Assembly (NCBI GenBank): GCA_028817975.1
Contig: JAPPOJ010000223.1
Span: 1 to 32,131, forward strand
Source: Zetaproteobacteria bacterium
GTDB lineage: Bacteria > Bdellovibrionota_B > Oligoflexia > Oligoflexales > Bog-1112
DNA: 32,131 bases
Direction: 5' to 3'
Shown: positions 16,288-26,202 of the stretch, one piece after another
Layout of the letters: every line of letters begins with the position of its first letter
How positions within the stretch are numbered: position 1 is the first letter of the stretch
Notes under the pieces: generated by a model
The model's database searches: none
What the model was told of the DNA's origin: nothing
What the model saw: the letters and a program-made list of their open reading frames with translations, nothing else
Position numbers and translations under genes: made by a program

Positions 16288-16854
16288 ATGGCGCTTCGAT
16301 ATGCGATGTTTATGGCTTTGTTATGTGTTGCTCCCTGGGCAATGGCCGATACCTATGAGCTAGATGGATCTCACACCTATGCGTATTTCCGGATTAAGCA
16401 TTTTGACAAGGGCTTTTTCACGGGGGTGTTTAAAGAAGTCAAAGGCAGCTTTCGTGCCGATGGCAAAGATGAGGCCAAGCCTGAGATTAAGCTGACCATT
16501 GACGTGGACTCCCTCGACAGCTTTCATCCGAAGCGCAACGATCATCTGTTAGGACCCGACTTTTTTAATGCCAAGCGCTTTAAGCAAATCACCTTCACCA
16601 GTTCGGAGGTGAAAAAAGTTAACGAGCAGGAATACCAAGTTACCGGGGAGCTGAGCATGCACGGGGTGACCAAAACCGTGAAGGGCAAAGTGGTGCGTGG
16701 CACCACTGGTAAAGACCCCTGGGGCGGACATCGTACGGGGGGCAACGTGTACCTGACCATTGACCGGACGGACTTTGGGATCAAGCACTCGCCCGAGCCG
16801 GCTATTGGCCATAAAGTGGACATTGATCTCTATTTTGAAGCGCTGCGTAAGTAA
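16288..16854 (+). CDS. YceI-family periplasmic protein
   Basis: Signal peptide plus YELDGSHTYAYFRIKHFDKGFFTGVFKEVKGSF...LSMHGVTKTVKGKV...DRTDFGI; SD AAGGAG. Confidence 0.92.
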   Translation: MALRYAMFMALLCVAPWAMADTYELDGSHTYAYFRIKHFDKGFFTGVFKEVKGSFRADGKDEAKPEIKLTIDVDSLDSFHPKRNDHLLGPDFFNAKRFKQITFTSSEVKKVNEQEYQVTGELSMHGVTKTVKGKVVRGTTGKDPWGGHRTGGNVYLTIDRTDFGIKHSPEPAIGHKVDIDLYFEALRK

Positions 16855-16882
16855 GCCTCCATGCCGGTTGAGGAGAGGATAG

Positions 16883-17527
16883 ATGTTTGAGTTTGTCTTA
16901 AATCAGCTGATGATCTTTGGACTGCCGGTGTGCGGTCTTGGGGTCTTGTATTTGATCGATTGGAAACTCTTTCCCTTGATCGGAGGGCGTCACCTCGATC
17001 TGCTTACCTTTGTGGTTTTCTTTACTATCTCGATGATTGCGATTGTGGGTGTTCCGACGTTTCCACCGCTGGATACCACCCGGGCACTGATTTTTATCAC
17101 GCCTGGGTGTATGGTCTCGGTGCTACTTTCTGATCTCCGCGCGCGTCTGGGTTTTGACCTTCTCTTGCTGAATGTGGGCCTCTACTACGTGTTCCATCCT
17201 TTGTTAGAAGATGGTGGCCTGACCATTGTGGCCCATTGGCTGGGGGGCAACCTGGTGGCAATGGGCTTGTGGGTGATGCTGCTGTTGCTGAAGGCGGCGC
17301 TGTTGCGGATGGTCCTGCCTTTTGTGTTGCTGGCCATGGGGGGTTTTGCCTTTGTGGCGGGGAGTCTGTCGATTGGGCAAGTGCTGATTGTGACTTCGAT
17401 TCCCTTGTCTTCCCAGATGGTGTACTGCTTGGTGACACGGCGGGAACTCTCGCCGTTGCGTTACGCTTACTTTGTGGCCGTGCTGCCGGTGGTGATGGCT
17501 TTTGAGTACTTCCACTACGTCTACTAG
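16883..17527 (+). CDS. Polytopic integral membrane protein, unknown function
   Basis: 214 aa with about six hydrophobic segments; starts 28 nt after the YceI stop. Confidence 0.65.
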   Translation: MFEFVLNQLMIFGLPVCGLGVLYLIDWKLFPLIGGRHLDLLTFVVFFTISMIAIVGVPTFPPLDTTRALIFITPGCMVSVLLSDLRARLGFDLLLLNVGLYYVFHPLLEDGGLTIVAHWLGGNLVAMGLWVMLLLLKAALLRMVLPFVLLAMGGFAFVAGSLSIGQVLIVTSIPLSSQMVYCLVTRRELSPLRYAYFVAVLPVVMAFEYFHYVY

Positions 17528-17709
17528 TTGTGGCGAGGGGGATGTTCAGCCCCATCTTTTTTCCTGCTTTCCTTGAAAATCCTTTATTTATATGATCTTA
17601 GCGTGAAAATGTGTTAGATCAGTATTGGATTTGCACCAGTTGTATACCAGCTGGACTCAAAAATAGCGGACGTAAACTCCTGGAGGTTGTTGTGGGAGGT
17701 GAGGGGAAG

Positions 17710-17976
17710 ATGAAACTGCAGATTTCGGTACAACTCAAGCCAGGTATTTTAGACCCCGAAGCACGAGAGATCCAAGCCTCGTTGCAGAGATTAGGGCATA
17801 CACAGGTGGACACGTTGACGGTGGCCAAGGCCTATGTGTTGGAGTTTGACCCAAAGAAGGTGAGTGAAACCGAGGCTTGGTCGTGTGCACAGCAAATTGC
17901 GGCAGAGCATTTAGCCAATCCGGTGGCGCAGAACTTTCAGATTGACCGGGTGGGTGCGGCAGAGGAGGAGGCCTGA
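17710..17976 (+). CDS. purS: Phosphoribosylformylglycinamidine synthase subunit PurS
   Basis: VQLKPGILDPEAREIQASLQRLGHTQVDTLTVAKAYVLEF; immediately upstream of purQ. Confidence 0.93.
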   Translation: MKLQISVQLKPGILDPEAREIQASLQRLGHTQVDTLTVAKAYVLEFDPKKVSETEAWSCAQQIAAEHLANPVAQNFQIDRVGAAEEEA

Positions 17977-17977
17977 T

Positions 17978-18661
17978 ATGCAACAGCACAAAGACGGCCC
18001 GACCGTGGCCCTGTTGGCCTTTCCTGGTTCGAACTGTGATCAGGATGCGCAGAAGGCTTTTGCGCACGTTTTTGGCTGGCAGCTGGAAGTGGTGCACGCG
18101 AGTGCCTCAGCTTTTGCCCGGCGTCCAGATGCGGTTTTTATTCCCGGAGGTTTTTCCTACGGAGATTATCTGCGTGCGGGACATCTGGCCAGCATTGCGC
18201 CGATCATTCCCGCGTTGAAGGCCTTTATTGCAGAGGGCGGTGCAGTGATGGGAGTGTGCAATGGTTTTCAGATTTTGACGGAGATGGGTGCCCTGCCTGG
18301 GGCATTATTGCCGAACGCGCGGCAGCGTTTTGTCTGTGACCAGGTGGAATGCTTGCACGAGCCAGGGCCTTCAAGCTGCCACGGACGGGAGCGTGGGCAA
18401 ACCCTACGCTTGCCGATTGCTCACGGAGAGGGGCGCTATTACATCGATGAGGATGGTTTGGCGCAGTTGGAAGCCAAGCAACAAATTTTTCTCCGCTATG
18501 CGGACAACCCCAACGGTTCCACCGCGGCTATTGCGGGGATCTGTTCGGAAAATGGCAAGGTCTTTGGGCTGATGCCCCACCCTGAACGAGCCTATTTAGA
18601 GCACATTGGTGGTACGGATGGACAGTGCTTGTTGCGTGCCTTTGCGGCTACCTTTGTGTAA
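17978..18661 (+). CDS. purQ: Phosphoribosylformylglycinamidine synthase subunit PurQ
   Basis: FPGSNCDQDAQKAF, GGFSYGDYLRAGHLAS, GVCNGFQILTEMGALPGALL, LMPHPERA. Confidence 0.97.
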   Translation: MQQHKDGPTVALLAFPGSNCDQDAQKAFAHVFGWQLEVVHASASAFARRPDAVFIPGGFSYGDYLRAGHLASIAPIIPALKAFIAEGGAVMGVCNGFQILTEMGALPGALLPNARQRFVCDQVECLHEPGPSSCHGRERGQTLRLPIAHGEGRYYIDEDGLAQLEAKQQIFLRYADNPNGSTAAIAGICSENGKVFGLMPHPERAYLEHIGGTDGQCLLRAFAATFV

Positions 18662-18713
18662 CTCATGCGTGTTCTTTGTATATGTTTATTCTGGTTGAAG
18701 AGGTGTCTAAGAT

Positions 18714-20999
18714 ATGATGCAGGAGCCGGTAAATCGCGCCCAGACGTGGTCTTTAAAAGACGATGTGTTGGCGCAGCATAGTCTCAGTGTGGAGGAGGGG
18801 CGTAATATTGCGACCATTCTCGCCCGCGATCCTACTCTGGCCGAACTGGGTGTTTTCTCGGTGATGTGGAGTGAGCACTGTAGTTACAAGACGTCTAAAA
18901 AATATTTGGCCAAGTTGCCGACTCAGGGCAAGCATGTGCTCATTGGTCCGGGCGAAAATGCTGGGGCGGTGCGTATTGCCCCAGGGTGTGCAGTGGTCTT
19001 CAAGATGGAAAGCCATAATCACCCGAGTTACATTGATCCGGTGCAAGGAGCAGCGACGGGTGTCGGAGGTATCTTACGCGATGTCTTCTGTATGGGTGCC
19101 CGCCCGATTGCGGTGACCAATGCCTTGCGTTTTGGGGCGCCGGAGCACCCGAAAAGTCGTTGGCTCACCCACGGGGTGGTGAAGGGGATTAGTCAGTACG
19201 GTAACTGTGTGGGCATTGCCAATATTGGGGGGAGTGTCCGCTATGACGAGCGTTACAACGGCAATATCCTGGTAAATGCCGGAGCGATCGGTTTGGCGGC
19301 GGAAGATAAGATCTTTCTTGGAGAAGCGAAGCACCCCGGGCAACATATCTACTATGTGGGTGCGCCCACAGGACGTGACGGGATTCACGGTGCGGTGATG
19401 GCCTCGGATGTTTTTGCGGATGGGGAAGATGCGGAGAGGTCTGCCGTACAGGTGGGTGACCCGTATTATGAAAAACTGCTGATAGAAGTCACCTTACAAG
19501 CGATTGCCGAAGGGGTGGTCAGTGGCCTGCAAGACATGGGGGCGGCGGGTCTGACCAGCTCGATTCTAGAAATGGCAGCTCGTGGAGGCACCGGAGTGCA
19601 TCTATCTTTAGAGAAGGTTCCGACGCGTGCTCCAGGCATGAGCGCCTATGAGCTGTTGCTTTCCGAGACTCAGGAGCGGATGGCCATGGTGGTGGCTCCG
19701 GAGCGTGCGGCTGAGCTACAACGGATCTGTGCTGCTTGGGGGCTGGACTGTTCTCCTATTGGCGTGGTGACGGATTCGAATCGTTTTGTGGCCACTTTAG
19801 ACGGCGTGGTTGAAGTCGATATTCCGATTCCGGCTTTGGATTCCTTTGCCCCCCAGGCGGACTTACCTTGCACGACCTACCCGCGCCCCACGTATGAAGA
19901 TTATCTAAAGTCGGAGCAGCGTGTACAACAGCAGCTCCAAGAGGTGGACCTGTGTGAAGCATGGCAGCACTGTAGTCAGATGCAGGTGCGGACACCTTCT
20001 ATCTACACCTGTTATGACCGCCACATTGGTTCGATGTCTGTGTTCGGGCCCGAGCATGGGGGGGCAGCCTTACTCGATCTGGCGCAGAAACCCATCGATG
20101 TTGAGGTGGAAATCCCTCCCGGGTTGGGTTTGGCCTATGCGGAAGCATCCTTGGAAGCCCCGTGCCAGCACCAGCCCTATCAGGGAGGCGCCCATGCGGT
20201 GGCGAAGGTCCTCCGGGCCTTGGCCTGTGTGGGAGGAGAAGCCTTAGGCTTGACTGACTGCCTCAACTTTGGCTCTCCCCAGGACCCGGATGTCTTGGGT
20301 GCTTTTCGGGAGGTCACCGAGGGGATTGCCCATGCCTGTGAACAGCTGGATGTGCCGATTGTGAGTGGTAATGTGAGCTTGTATAACTCCACTGGAACAC
20401 GGCATATTCCCCCGACACCGATGCTCGGTGGGGTGGCACGGGTGCCCAATATTCATCACGCGCGTCCTGCCAAGTTGTCCTCCGCCTTGGAAGCTCGTCT
20501 TCTCTGGGTACGTCCTGCGGCCTCTCAAGTGAGTTGGGGGGGGACGGGGATAGCGGAGCATTACGCCCGTGCAGCATGTTCCACGCAAGTGCTGCCCCCA
20601 CTCGATTTTGTGACCGAAAAAGCCGCGCACCAGCTCATCTTGAATCTGCTTGCAGAGGATTTTACCCTGCATGCCGTGAAAGATGTCAGCTTTCAAGGGG
20701 TCCTCGTGAATGCTTGTACGATGTTGGCAGAGCAAGATGTGATCTGGCAGCGTGATGCTTCTTTATGTCGAGAGGACTTTGGTTGGGTGCCGGCATCCTA
20801 TCTATGTCTCTGCTCGTCAGACACGGTGGCATCGCTACGTGCGTGGGTGCAGGCCGCAGAGCTGGGGGTTGCTTTTGAAGTGGTCGAGCTGGGACGTGTG
20901 TTGCCAACTCCTGCGGGACAGTCTGCTGCAGCGCAACTAGGAGGAGAAGCGCTGCTCTTTCAAGACTTTTTATCTCACCAAATCGATCTCCTTGCTTAA
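18714..20999 (+). CDS. purL: Phosphoribosylformylglycinamidine synthase subunit PurL
   Basis: VMWSEHCSYKTSKKYL, GPGENAGAVRI, KMESHNHPSYIDPVQGAATGVGGILRDVFCMGARP, QDMGAAGLTSS. Confidence 0.97.
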   Translation: MMQEPVNRAQTWSLKDDVLAQHSLSVEEGRNIATILARDPTLAELGVFSVMWSEHCSYKTSKKYLAKLPTQGKHVLIGPGENAGAVRIAPGCAVVFKMESHNHPSYIDPVQGAATGVGGILRDVFCMGARPIAVTNALRFGAPEHPKSRWLTHGVVKGISQYGNCVGIANIGGSVRYDERYNGNILVNAGAIGLAAEDKIFLGEAKHPGQHIYYVGAPTGRDGIHGAVMASDVFADGEDAERSAVQVGDPYYEKLLIEVTLQAIAEGVVSGLQDMGAAGLTSSILEMAARGGTGVHLSLEKVPTRAPGMSAYELLLSETQERMAMVVAPERAAELQRICAAWGLDCSPIGVVTDSNRFVATLDGVVEVDIPIPALDSFAPQADLPCTTYPRPTYEDYLKSEQRVQQQLQEVDLCEAWQHCSQMQVRTPSIYTCYDRHIGSMSVFGPEHGGAALLDLAQKPIDVEVEIPPGLGLAYAEASLEAPCQHQPYQGGAHAVAKVLRALACVGGEALGLTDCLNFGSPQDPDVLGAFREVTEGIAHACEQLDVPIVSGNVSLYNSTGTRHIPPTPMLGGVARVPNIHHARPAKLSSALEARLLWVRPAASQVSWGGTGIAEHYARAACSTQVLPPLDFVTEKAAHQLILNLLAEDFTLHAVKDVSFQGVLVNACTMLAEQDVIWQRDASLCREDFGWVPASYLCLCSSDTVASLRAWVQAAELGVAFEVVELGRVLPTPAGQSAAAQLGGEALLFQDFLSHQIDLLA

Positions 21000-21202
21000 A
21001 CTGCACATATGCCGTGCCTGTACGGTTGCTCTTGTGGTACAGCAGGTAGATGCTGATACTATGAGAGTGTCTTTAGTTCATTCCTCATGGGCATTTAGAT
21101 TTTCCACGGATGATTTGTTGCTATTTGTCACAAATTGGGGTATCACTTGTGGAGCTTTTTATAAACCCATATCTTTTTAAATTGTTTTCCTTTTAGCGTG
21201 GG

Positions 21203-22597
21203 ATGCCTATGTTTTCAGCAAGAGTGCTTTGTCTGGGCTTGATGAAGTTTCTGTCCACTTTTGTGTATACAGCTGTGTTTGTCAACAAGGACACGCTGAT
21301 TGTAACGACACCAGGCCTGGGCCCTGCCGCGATACCGGTGCTCAAAGGCGCGGTGATGTTGGCAGTGGCATTCATCATTTCGGGTTACTATGGCAAACTC
21401 ACGGCCAAGTACGCCTTACACCAAACGATGAAGGGGTTTTTAATCTTCTTTGCCTGCTTCTTTTTGGTCTATGGATGGTTGCTTTTCCCCTATCAAGACT
21501 CTCTCCAGCTTGATTTTGTGAAGCGTTATTTTGCACCTCTGCTGGGCGAGGAACGCTCTTATCTGTATGGTGTGGTGGTGCACTGGTATCACACGCTCTT
21601 TTTTATTGTGGCCGAGCTATGGGGACAGTTTATGATTGTCACCTTGTTCTGGGGAGTGGCCAACTCCATCTCTGGGCTAGAAGATGCGAAGAAGCATTAT
21701 GCTTTCTACACTGCTGCGGGAAACTTTGCCACCTTTATCAGTGGGCTGATGGTGGGGTATGTGACCCGCTCTATCGGTGATTTTCAGCAAGAGACTCAGG
21801 TGTTGATGGGGATTTCGATCCTCCTTTCCTTGGCCATGTATGTGTGCTTGCTACGCTTGGACCGAGAGATGGAAACAGTCGCGGCAAGCCAAAAGCCGAG
21901 CAAGAAAAATGTGGGCGGGTTCTTCGAGGCTTTTGGGATTGTGATGCGTTCCAAGCATCTGCTGGCAGTGTTTTTTGTGGTGGCGGGTTTTAGCTTTACC
22001 ATGAATATGGTGGAGTTGTTTTGGAAAGACGCACTGCGCACCTTGTATCCGGACCCCTCGATGTATCGTGCGGTGTTGGGAGACGTGATTGGTCAGATTG
22101 GCTTGATGTCTTTCTTGATGGCCTTGTTTGTCTCGGTACCTATGTTGCGTTTTTTCTCGTGGCGCACCAATGCTTTGACGCCTCCGATCTTGATTGGGGC
22201 GGTGGCGATGACTTTTATGCTCGCCTATCTTGGCTACTACAGTGATATGCAATCATGGACGACGTGGCAGCCGACGATGATGCTGCTCGTCTCTTTAGGT
22301 TCGATCCACAATATTTCTGCTAAGGTGCTGAAGTACACTATTTTTGACCCCACCAAGGAAATGGCGCTGATCCCTATTCCCTATGATGAAAAGGTCCGCG
22401 GTAAGGCCGCGGTGGATGTGTTGTCCTCGCGGATGGCAAAGTCAGGTTCTTCCTGGGTACAGTTGATCGCTTTGGAAATTTCGGGACATGTACTCTCTGG
22501 AGCAGGGTTCTTGATTGCCCCGATCTTAGCGGTAACTTTCTTTGCTTGGATATACGGTGTGGTGGTCTTAGATCGCCGGATTCGCGAAGCTGTATAA
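21203..22597 (+). CDS. NTT/Tlc-family nucleotide (ATP/ADP-type) transporter
   Basis: NKDTLIVTTPGLGPAAIPVLKG, FIVAELWGQFMIVTLFWGVANSISGLEDAKKHYAFYTAAGN, KVRGKAAVDVLSSRMAKSGSSWVQ are NTT/TLC signatures. Confidence 0.9.
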   Translation: MPMFSARVLCLGLMKFLSTFVYTAVFVNKDTLIVTTPGLGPAAIPVLKGAVMLAVAFIISGYYGKLTAKYALHQTMKGFLIFFACFFLVYGWLLFPYQDSLQLDFVKRYFAPLLGEERSYLYGVVVHWYHTLFFIVAELWGQFMIVTLFWGVANSISGLEDAKKHYAFYTAAGNFATFISGLMVGYVTRSIGDFQQETQVLMGISILLSLAMYVCLLRLDREMETVAASQKPSKKNVGGFFEAFGIVMRSKHLLAVFFVVAGFSFTMNMVELFWKDALRTLYPDPSMYRAVLGDVIGQIGLMSFLMALFVSVPMLRFFSWRTNALTPPILIGAVAMTFMLAYLGYYSDMQSWTTWQPTMMLLVSLGSIHNISAKVLKYTIFDPTKEMALIPIPYDEKVRGKAAVDVLSSRMAKSGSSWVQLIALEISGHVLSGAGFLIAPILAVTFFAWIYGVVVLDRRIREAV

Positions 22598-22635
22598 GAG
22601 GACGTTGCGTTTGCGGTGTGCTCACAACAACGCCC

Positions 22636-23796
22636 TTAGGTGTTCGAGGTAGCAGCAACAGATGGGGAGTGGGCAAGGAACAGACAACGACTTTCAAGGG
22701 CGGATTTAGTTTGTTGGCCAAATGCATCCCAACAAAAGGTATGGGCGTGTGTGCTGCGTGCCTGTTTGAGGGCGGTGGAGTCGTGCGCTTTCCAGGCTGT
22801 GTGCATGGCACTGTAAAAGGATTCGAACCTTGTCGGCTCAAAATAGAATGCGTGTTCCCCTGCGACTTCGGGCAAGCTGGTAGCTTGAGCGCAAACCACT
22901 GCTGTGCCGCATGCCAGGGCTTCTAGGACGGGGAGACCAAAGCCTTCGTAGATGGAGGGAAAGAGGAGTGCTTTTGCGTGGCGTAGCACATACGCAAGCT
23001 CGTGATCGTTGAGGGGACCGGTGAAGATGAAACGGCTGCGGAGCCGTTTTTCGTCAATTTGTTTGCACAGCTGCTCAGGGCGTGTCCCGCAGACAATGAC
23101 CTTGAGTTGAGGATCGTGGTCGTGCATGATTTCGACGGCTTGGACAATCCATTCAAGATTCTTATGAGCCTTGTCACTGGCGATCGCGACAAAGTAAGGG
23201 CCTGTGTGGGCAAGGTGTGGGGCAAGTGTTGCGGGTGCGTTGGTTTCCAAGCGAAAGCATTCCGCAACCCCATTGCCCGTCACCACAATTTTGCCTTTAC
23301 TCGCTGGATAAATGCGTTCGAGTTCTGTCTGTGAGAACTTGGAGACGGTAAAGATAAGTTGCGCGCGTGAGATCGCCCGTGCAACGAGCAGTCGATAATA
23401 CCATTTTTGTGCCATACCGTAATGGTGGGGTAAGTGGACGTGGTTTAGGTCATGGATGGTCATGACCAATGGGCAGGGTGTCCACATGAGGGACATAAAA
23501 GATGGTGAGTGAAATAATTGACAACCGATTTTTTTGAGTAGGAGAGGCAGTAGCAGCTGTTCTTGGAGGCTGATCCAGGGAATGGAGGTTTGCACCTGAG
23601 CTATTGCGGTGGAGCACGTAAATTGTTCTTGGGGGAAGTCCGGTGCGGTCAGCATCACGGGGACGAGGTAAGGAGAAGGATTTTGGGCTAGGTATTTCAG
23701 CCATTCGAGTGTATACCTGGCTATACCATGAGTATTCTTCCGGGTAATCATACGTGCGTCGACAACTAGCTTAGTTGTTTTAAACCGGGGTGCCAT
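22636..23796 (-). CDS. Glycosyltransferase (GT4-like)
   Basis: ARMITRKNTHGIARYTLEWL, VMTIHDLNHVHLPHHY, FTVSKFSQTELER, LLFPSIYEGFGLPVLEALACGTAVVCAQATSLPEVAGEHAFYFEP; SD AAGGAG. Confidence 0.92.
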   Translation of the reverse strand: MAPRFKTTKLVVDARMITRKNTHGIARYTLEWLKYLAQNPSPYLVPVMLTAPDFPQEQFTCSTAIAQVQTSIPWISLQEQLLLPLLLKKIGCQLFHSPSFMSLMWTPCPLVMTIHDLNHVHLPHHYGMAQKWYYRLLVARAISRAQLIFTVSKFSQTELERIYPASKGKIVVTGNGVAECFRLETNAPATLAPHLAHTGPYFVAIASDKAHKNLEWIVQAVEIMHDHDPQLKVIVCGTRPEQLCKQIDEKRLRSRFIFTGPLNDHELAYVLRHAKALLFPSIYEGFGLPVLEALACGTAVVCAQATSLPEVAGEHAFYFEPTRFESFYSAMHTAWKAHDSTALKQARSTHAHTFCWDAFGQQTKSALESRCLFLAHSPSVAATSNT

Positions 23797-23855
23797 ACGA
23801 TTTCTCCTTACATCGCGTCGTGTGTCCCAACTGTTGCTACACAGGTTTACATAGC

Positions 23856-25085
23856 ATGAGCATAGCAAAAGCAGATATGGATCTTTATAACATGCCCGTT
23901 CCTTCTCTCGGGGAAGTTTTGCAACCTGAGCAGGCCATGTTGCTTACAGTGCAACTGGGCTTGCGTGGTCTAGGGTTGACTGGACTTAACCCGATGGTGG
24001 GCTGCTGTATTTTAGATCGCCAAGGTATTTTGATAGGGATAGGGTGGCACGCAGGTTATGGTGCTGCCCATGCAGAGGTGGCTGCGATTCAGCAGGTGCG
24101 GGCCTCAGGATATGCGCAGCGCTTGTCAGGTGCGGTGCTGTATTCTTCTTTAGAGCCGTGTTGCCATCACGGGAAGACTCCCCCGTGTACGGAGTTGATA
24201 GCTGCTTTGCCTGTGGCTAAGGTGGTGTACGGAGATCAAGATCCAAATCCACAGGTTTCCGGCAAGGGGGCGCAGAAGTTGCGTCAAGCTGGAATTGTGG
24301 TGGAGACACCTGACCTTTATCGGCGTTACACGCGGAGCATGATTGCTTCGTTCTCGACCAACCAATATCATGGTCGTGCCCATGTGGTGGCTAAAGCAGC
24401 ACAGTCTAGGGACGGAGTCGTGGGGGTAGATAAGGTGTCTAAGTTTCAGATCACTCCCCCTGAAGTGCAAGTGAAGTGTCATTTTTTGCGCCAGCGTGCA
24501 GATCTGATTGCGATTGGTTGTGGCACGGCACGCGTGGATAACCCCTCCCTTTCGGTGCGCTCCCCTTTCATTCGTCAGGTGCGTCAACCCGATACTCTTG
24601 TGGTGGACCCTCAGGGAGAAGCTCTACGTCACTTTTGTGAGCGTGCGCAGGCCCCTGCTTGGCTGCAAGCCGGGCGACACTCCTTTTGGGCGGTGCAGCC
24701 GGAGGTTCAAGCTGCTGTAGAGGTGCAAACACGGATGACTCCTTGGTTGGAGCAAGCTCTCCAGGAACAGAGCCTTATCTTGTTCTCGCATGCTTATGTG
24801 GGTGCGCGCTTTGATTGGCATGTCTTTACCACTTGGGTTTACCAGCATCACCGGGTAGCCACGATCTTACTCGAAGGAGGAGTAGGGCTGTGGGAGGGGG
24901 CCTTCTCCCAAAAGATGGTGGATGAGCTGCATCTCCTGCAAAACCAGCGCGAGTTGGGTACTGTTCCTGGAGCTGTGTTCTGGCAAGCACAGTCACCTAA
25001 GTGGGACTTAAAGTTGTGGGGCAGTTGGTCCCTCGATGGTGACAATATTTGGCAACAGAGTTTTGTCACCTATGCTGAAAAGTGA
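23856..25085 (+). CDS. ribD: Bifunctional riboflavin biosynthesis deaminase/reductase RibD
   Basis: GLTGLNPMVGCCILDRQG, HAEVAAIQQV, SLEPCCHHGKTPPCTELI; C-terminal reductase-like region (KAAQSRDGVVG, GCGTARVDNPSLSVRSP). Confidence 0.9.
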   Translation: MSIAKADMDLYNMPVPSLGEVLQPEQAMLLTVQLGLRGLGLTGLNPMVGCCILDRQGILIGIGWHAGYGAAHAEVAAIQQVRASGYAQRLSGAVLYSSLEPCCHHGKTPPCTELIAALPVAKVVYGDQDPNPQVSGKGAQKLRQAGIVVETPDLYRRYTRSMIASFSTNQYHGRAHVVAKAAQSRDGVVGVDKVSKFQITPPEVQVKCHFLRQRADLIAIGCGTARVDNPSLSVRSPFIRQVRQPDTLVVDPQGEALRHFCERAQAPAWLQAGRHSFWAVQPEVQAAVEVQTRMTPWLEQALQEQSLILFSHAYVGARFDWHVFTTWVYQHHRVATILLEGGVGLWEGAFSQKMVDELHLLQNQRELGTVPGAVFWQAQSPKWDLKLWGSWSLDGDNIWQQSFVTYAEK

Positions 25086-25122
25086 GGGCCATAACAATCC
25101 ATGTTTGGTGGGAGGGGATCAG

Positions 25123-25590
25123 ATGACTAGACCTAGTTTTGAATCGATTTATATGCAGTTAGCAGATAGTTTGGCACGTCGCTCAACCTGTCGACGTTTG
25201 CAAGTAGGGACTGTGATTACAAGCACGGATTTCCGGAAGGTGCTTGCTGTAGGTTACAATGGCAATGCCACGGGTCTCAAGAATGACTGTGATACTACGA
25301 TTCCTGGTCAATGCGGCTGCTTGCATTCGGAAGAGAATGCAGTCATTAATTGTGACTCTCAGCGTTTTGTCGAAAAATTGGTTTTTATCACCCACTTTCC
25401 TTGTAAAATGTGCGCGAAACGGTTGATTAATCTCGGCTCGGTGAAAAAAGTTTATTATCAGCGTATGTATCGTTGTACGGAGGCTGGAGACATTTTACAG
25501 CTGGCTGGAATTGAGTTGTGTCATTTGGACCTCTCTTTACCTGCGTATCAGCTGGGTGAGTTGGGGCTTACCCGCCCCGTGGCGCATTAA
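25123..25590 (+). CDS. dCMP/deoxycytidylate deaminase-like protein
   Basis: RRSTCRRLQVGTVITS, GYNGNATGLKNDCD, CGCLHSEENAVINC, FPCKMCAKRLINLG. Confidence 0.88.
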   Translation: MTRPSFESIYMQLADSLARRSTCRRLQVGTVITSTDFRKVLAVGYNGNATGLKNDCDTTIPGQCGCLHSEENAVINCDSQRFVEKLVFITHFPCKMCAKRLINLGSVKKVYYQRMYRCTEAGDILQLAGIELCHLDLSLPAYQLGELGLTRPVAH

Positions 25591-25630
25591 TGGTATACAA
25601 AGGATATGTGGGGGGGTGAAAGGGAGATCT

Positions 25631-26167
25631 ATGCTGCAAGTAGAAGATGTGCTGCATTTTTGGTTTGAAGAGCTGACTATGTCGCAGTGGTACACCAAAG
25701 ACCCTGATTTGGATGCCTCTATTCGTAAGCGTTTTGGTGAGCTGCACCGTCAAGCTACCTTAGCTGAGCTGGTGGAGTGGCGTACGAGCTTTGACGGACG
25801 GGTGGCTGAGATTATTGTGTTGGATCAATTTAGCCGTAACCTTTTTCGTGATTCTCCCCAGGCGTTTGCTTATGATGGTATGAGCCTCGTGTTAGCACAG
25901 GAGGCCATTGCTCAGGGGGCCTTAGATGTTGTCAACCCGTCCTATCAGCATCATTTTTTGCTCCCTTATATGCATAGCGAGTCGTTATGGGTCCATGAGC
26001 GTGCTGTAGAGCTACGGCAAAAATACGGTTTAGACTTAGAATATGAACTGCAGCATCTACATATTATTGAACGCTTTGGACGCTACCCCCACCGCAATGC
26101 GATTTTAGGTCGTATATCCACTGCTGAAGAAGCCGCTTTTTTGCAGGAGCCAGATTCTTCTTTTTAA
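25631..26167 (+). CDS. DUF924 family protein
   Basis: VLHFWFEELTMSQWY, IIVLDQFSRNLFRDSPQAFAYD, HHFLLPYMHSE, IIERFGRYPHRNAILGR. Confidence 0.92.
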   Translation: MLQVEDVLHFWFEELTMSQWYTKDPDLDASIRKRFGELHRQATLAELVEWRTSFDGRVAEIIVLDQFSRNLFRDSPQAFAYDGMSLVLAQEAIAQGALDVVNPSYQHHFLLPYMHSESLWVHERAVELRQKYGLDLEYELQHLHIIERFGRYPHRNAILGRISTAEEAAFLQEPDSSF

Positions 26168-26202
26168 GAGGAGATTTGCTTTCCCTAGACCCCTAGAGCA
26201 CC

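Noticed and set aside
17577-17709. Purine riboswitch upstream of purS
   Set aside because: I could not find the conserved purine-aptamer junction sequence or paired stems in this leader.
20992-21180. 62-aa ORF between purL and the NTT gene
   Set aside because: It overlaps the end of purL, has no SD, and its composition is not protein-like.
22819-22829. GGATTCGAACC, reverse complement GGTTCGAATCC, looks like a tRNA T-arm
   Set aside because: It lies inside the glycosyltransferase CDS (EPTRFES) and has no acceptor, D or anticodon arms around it.
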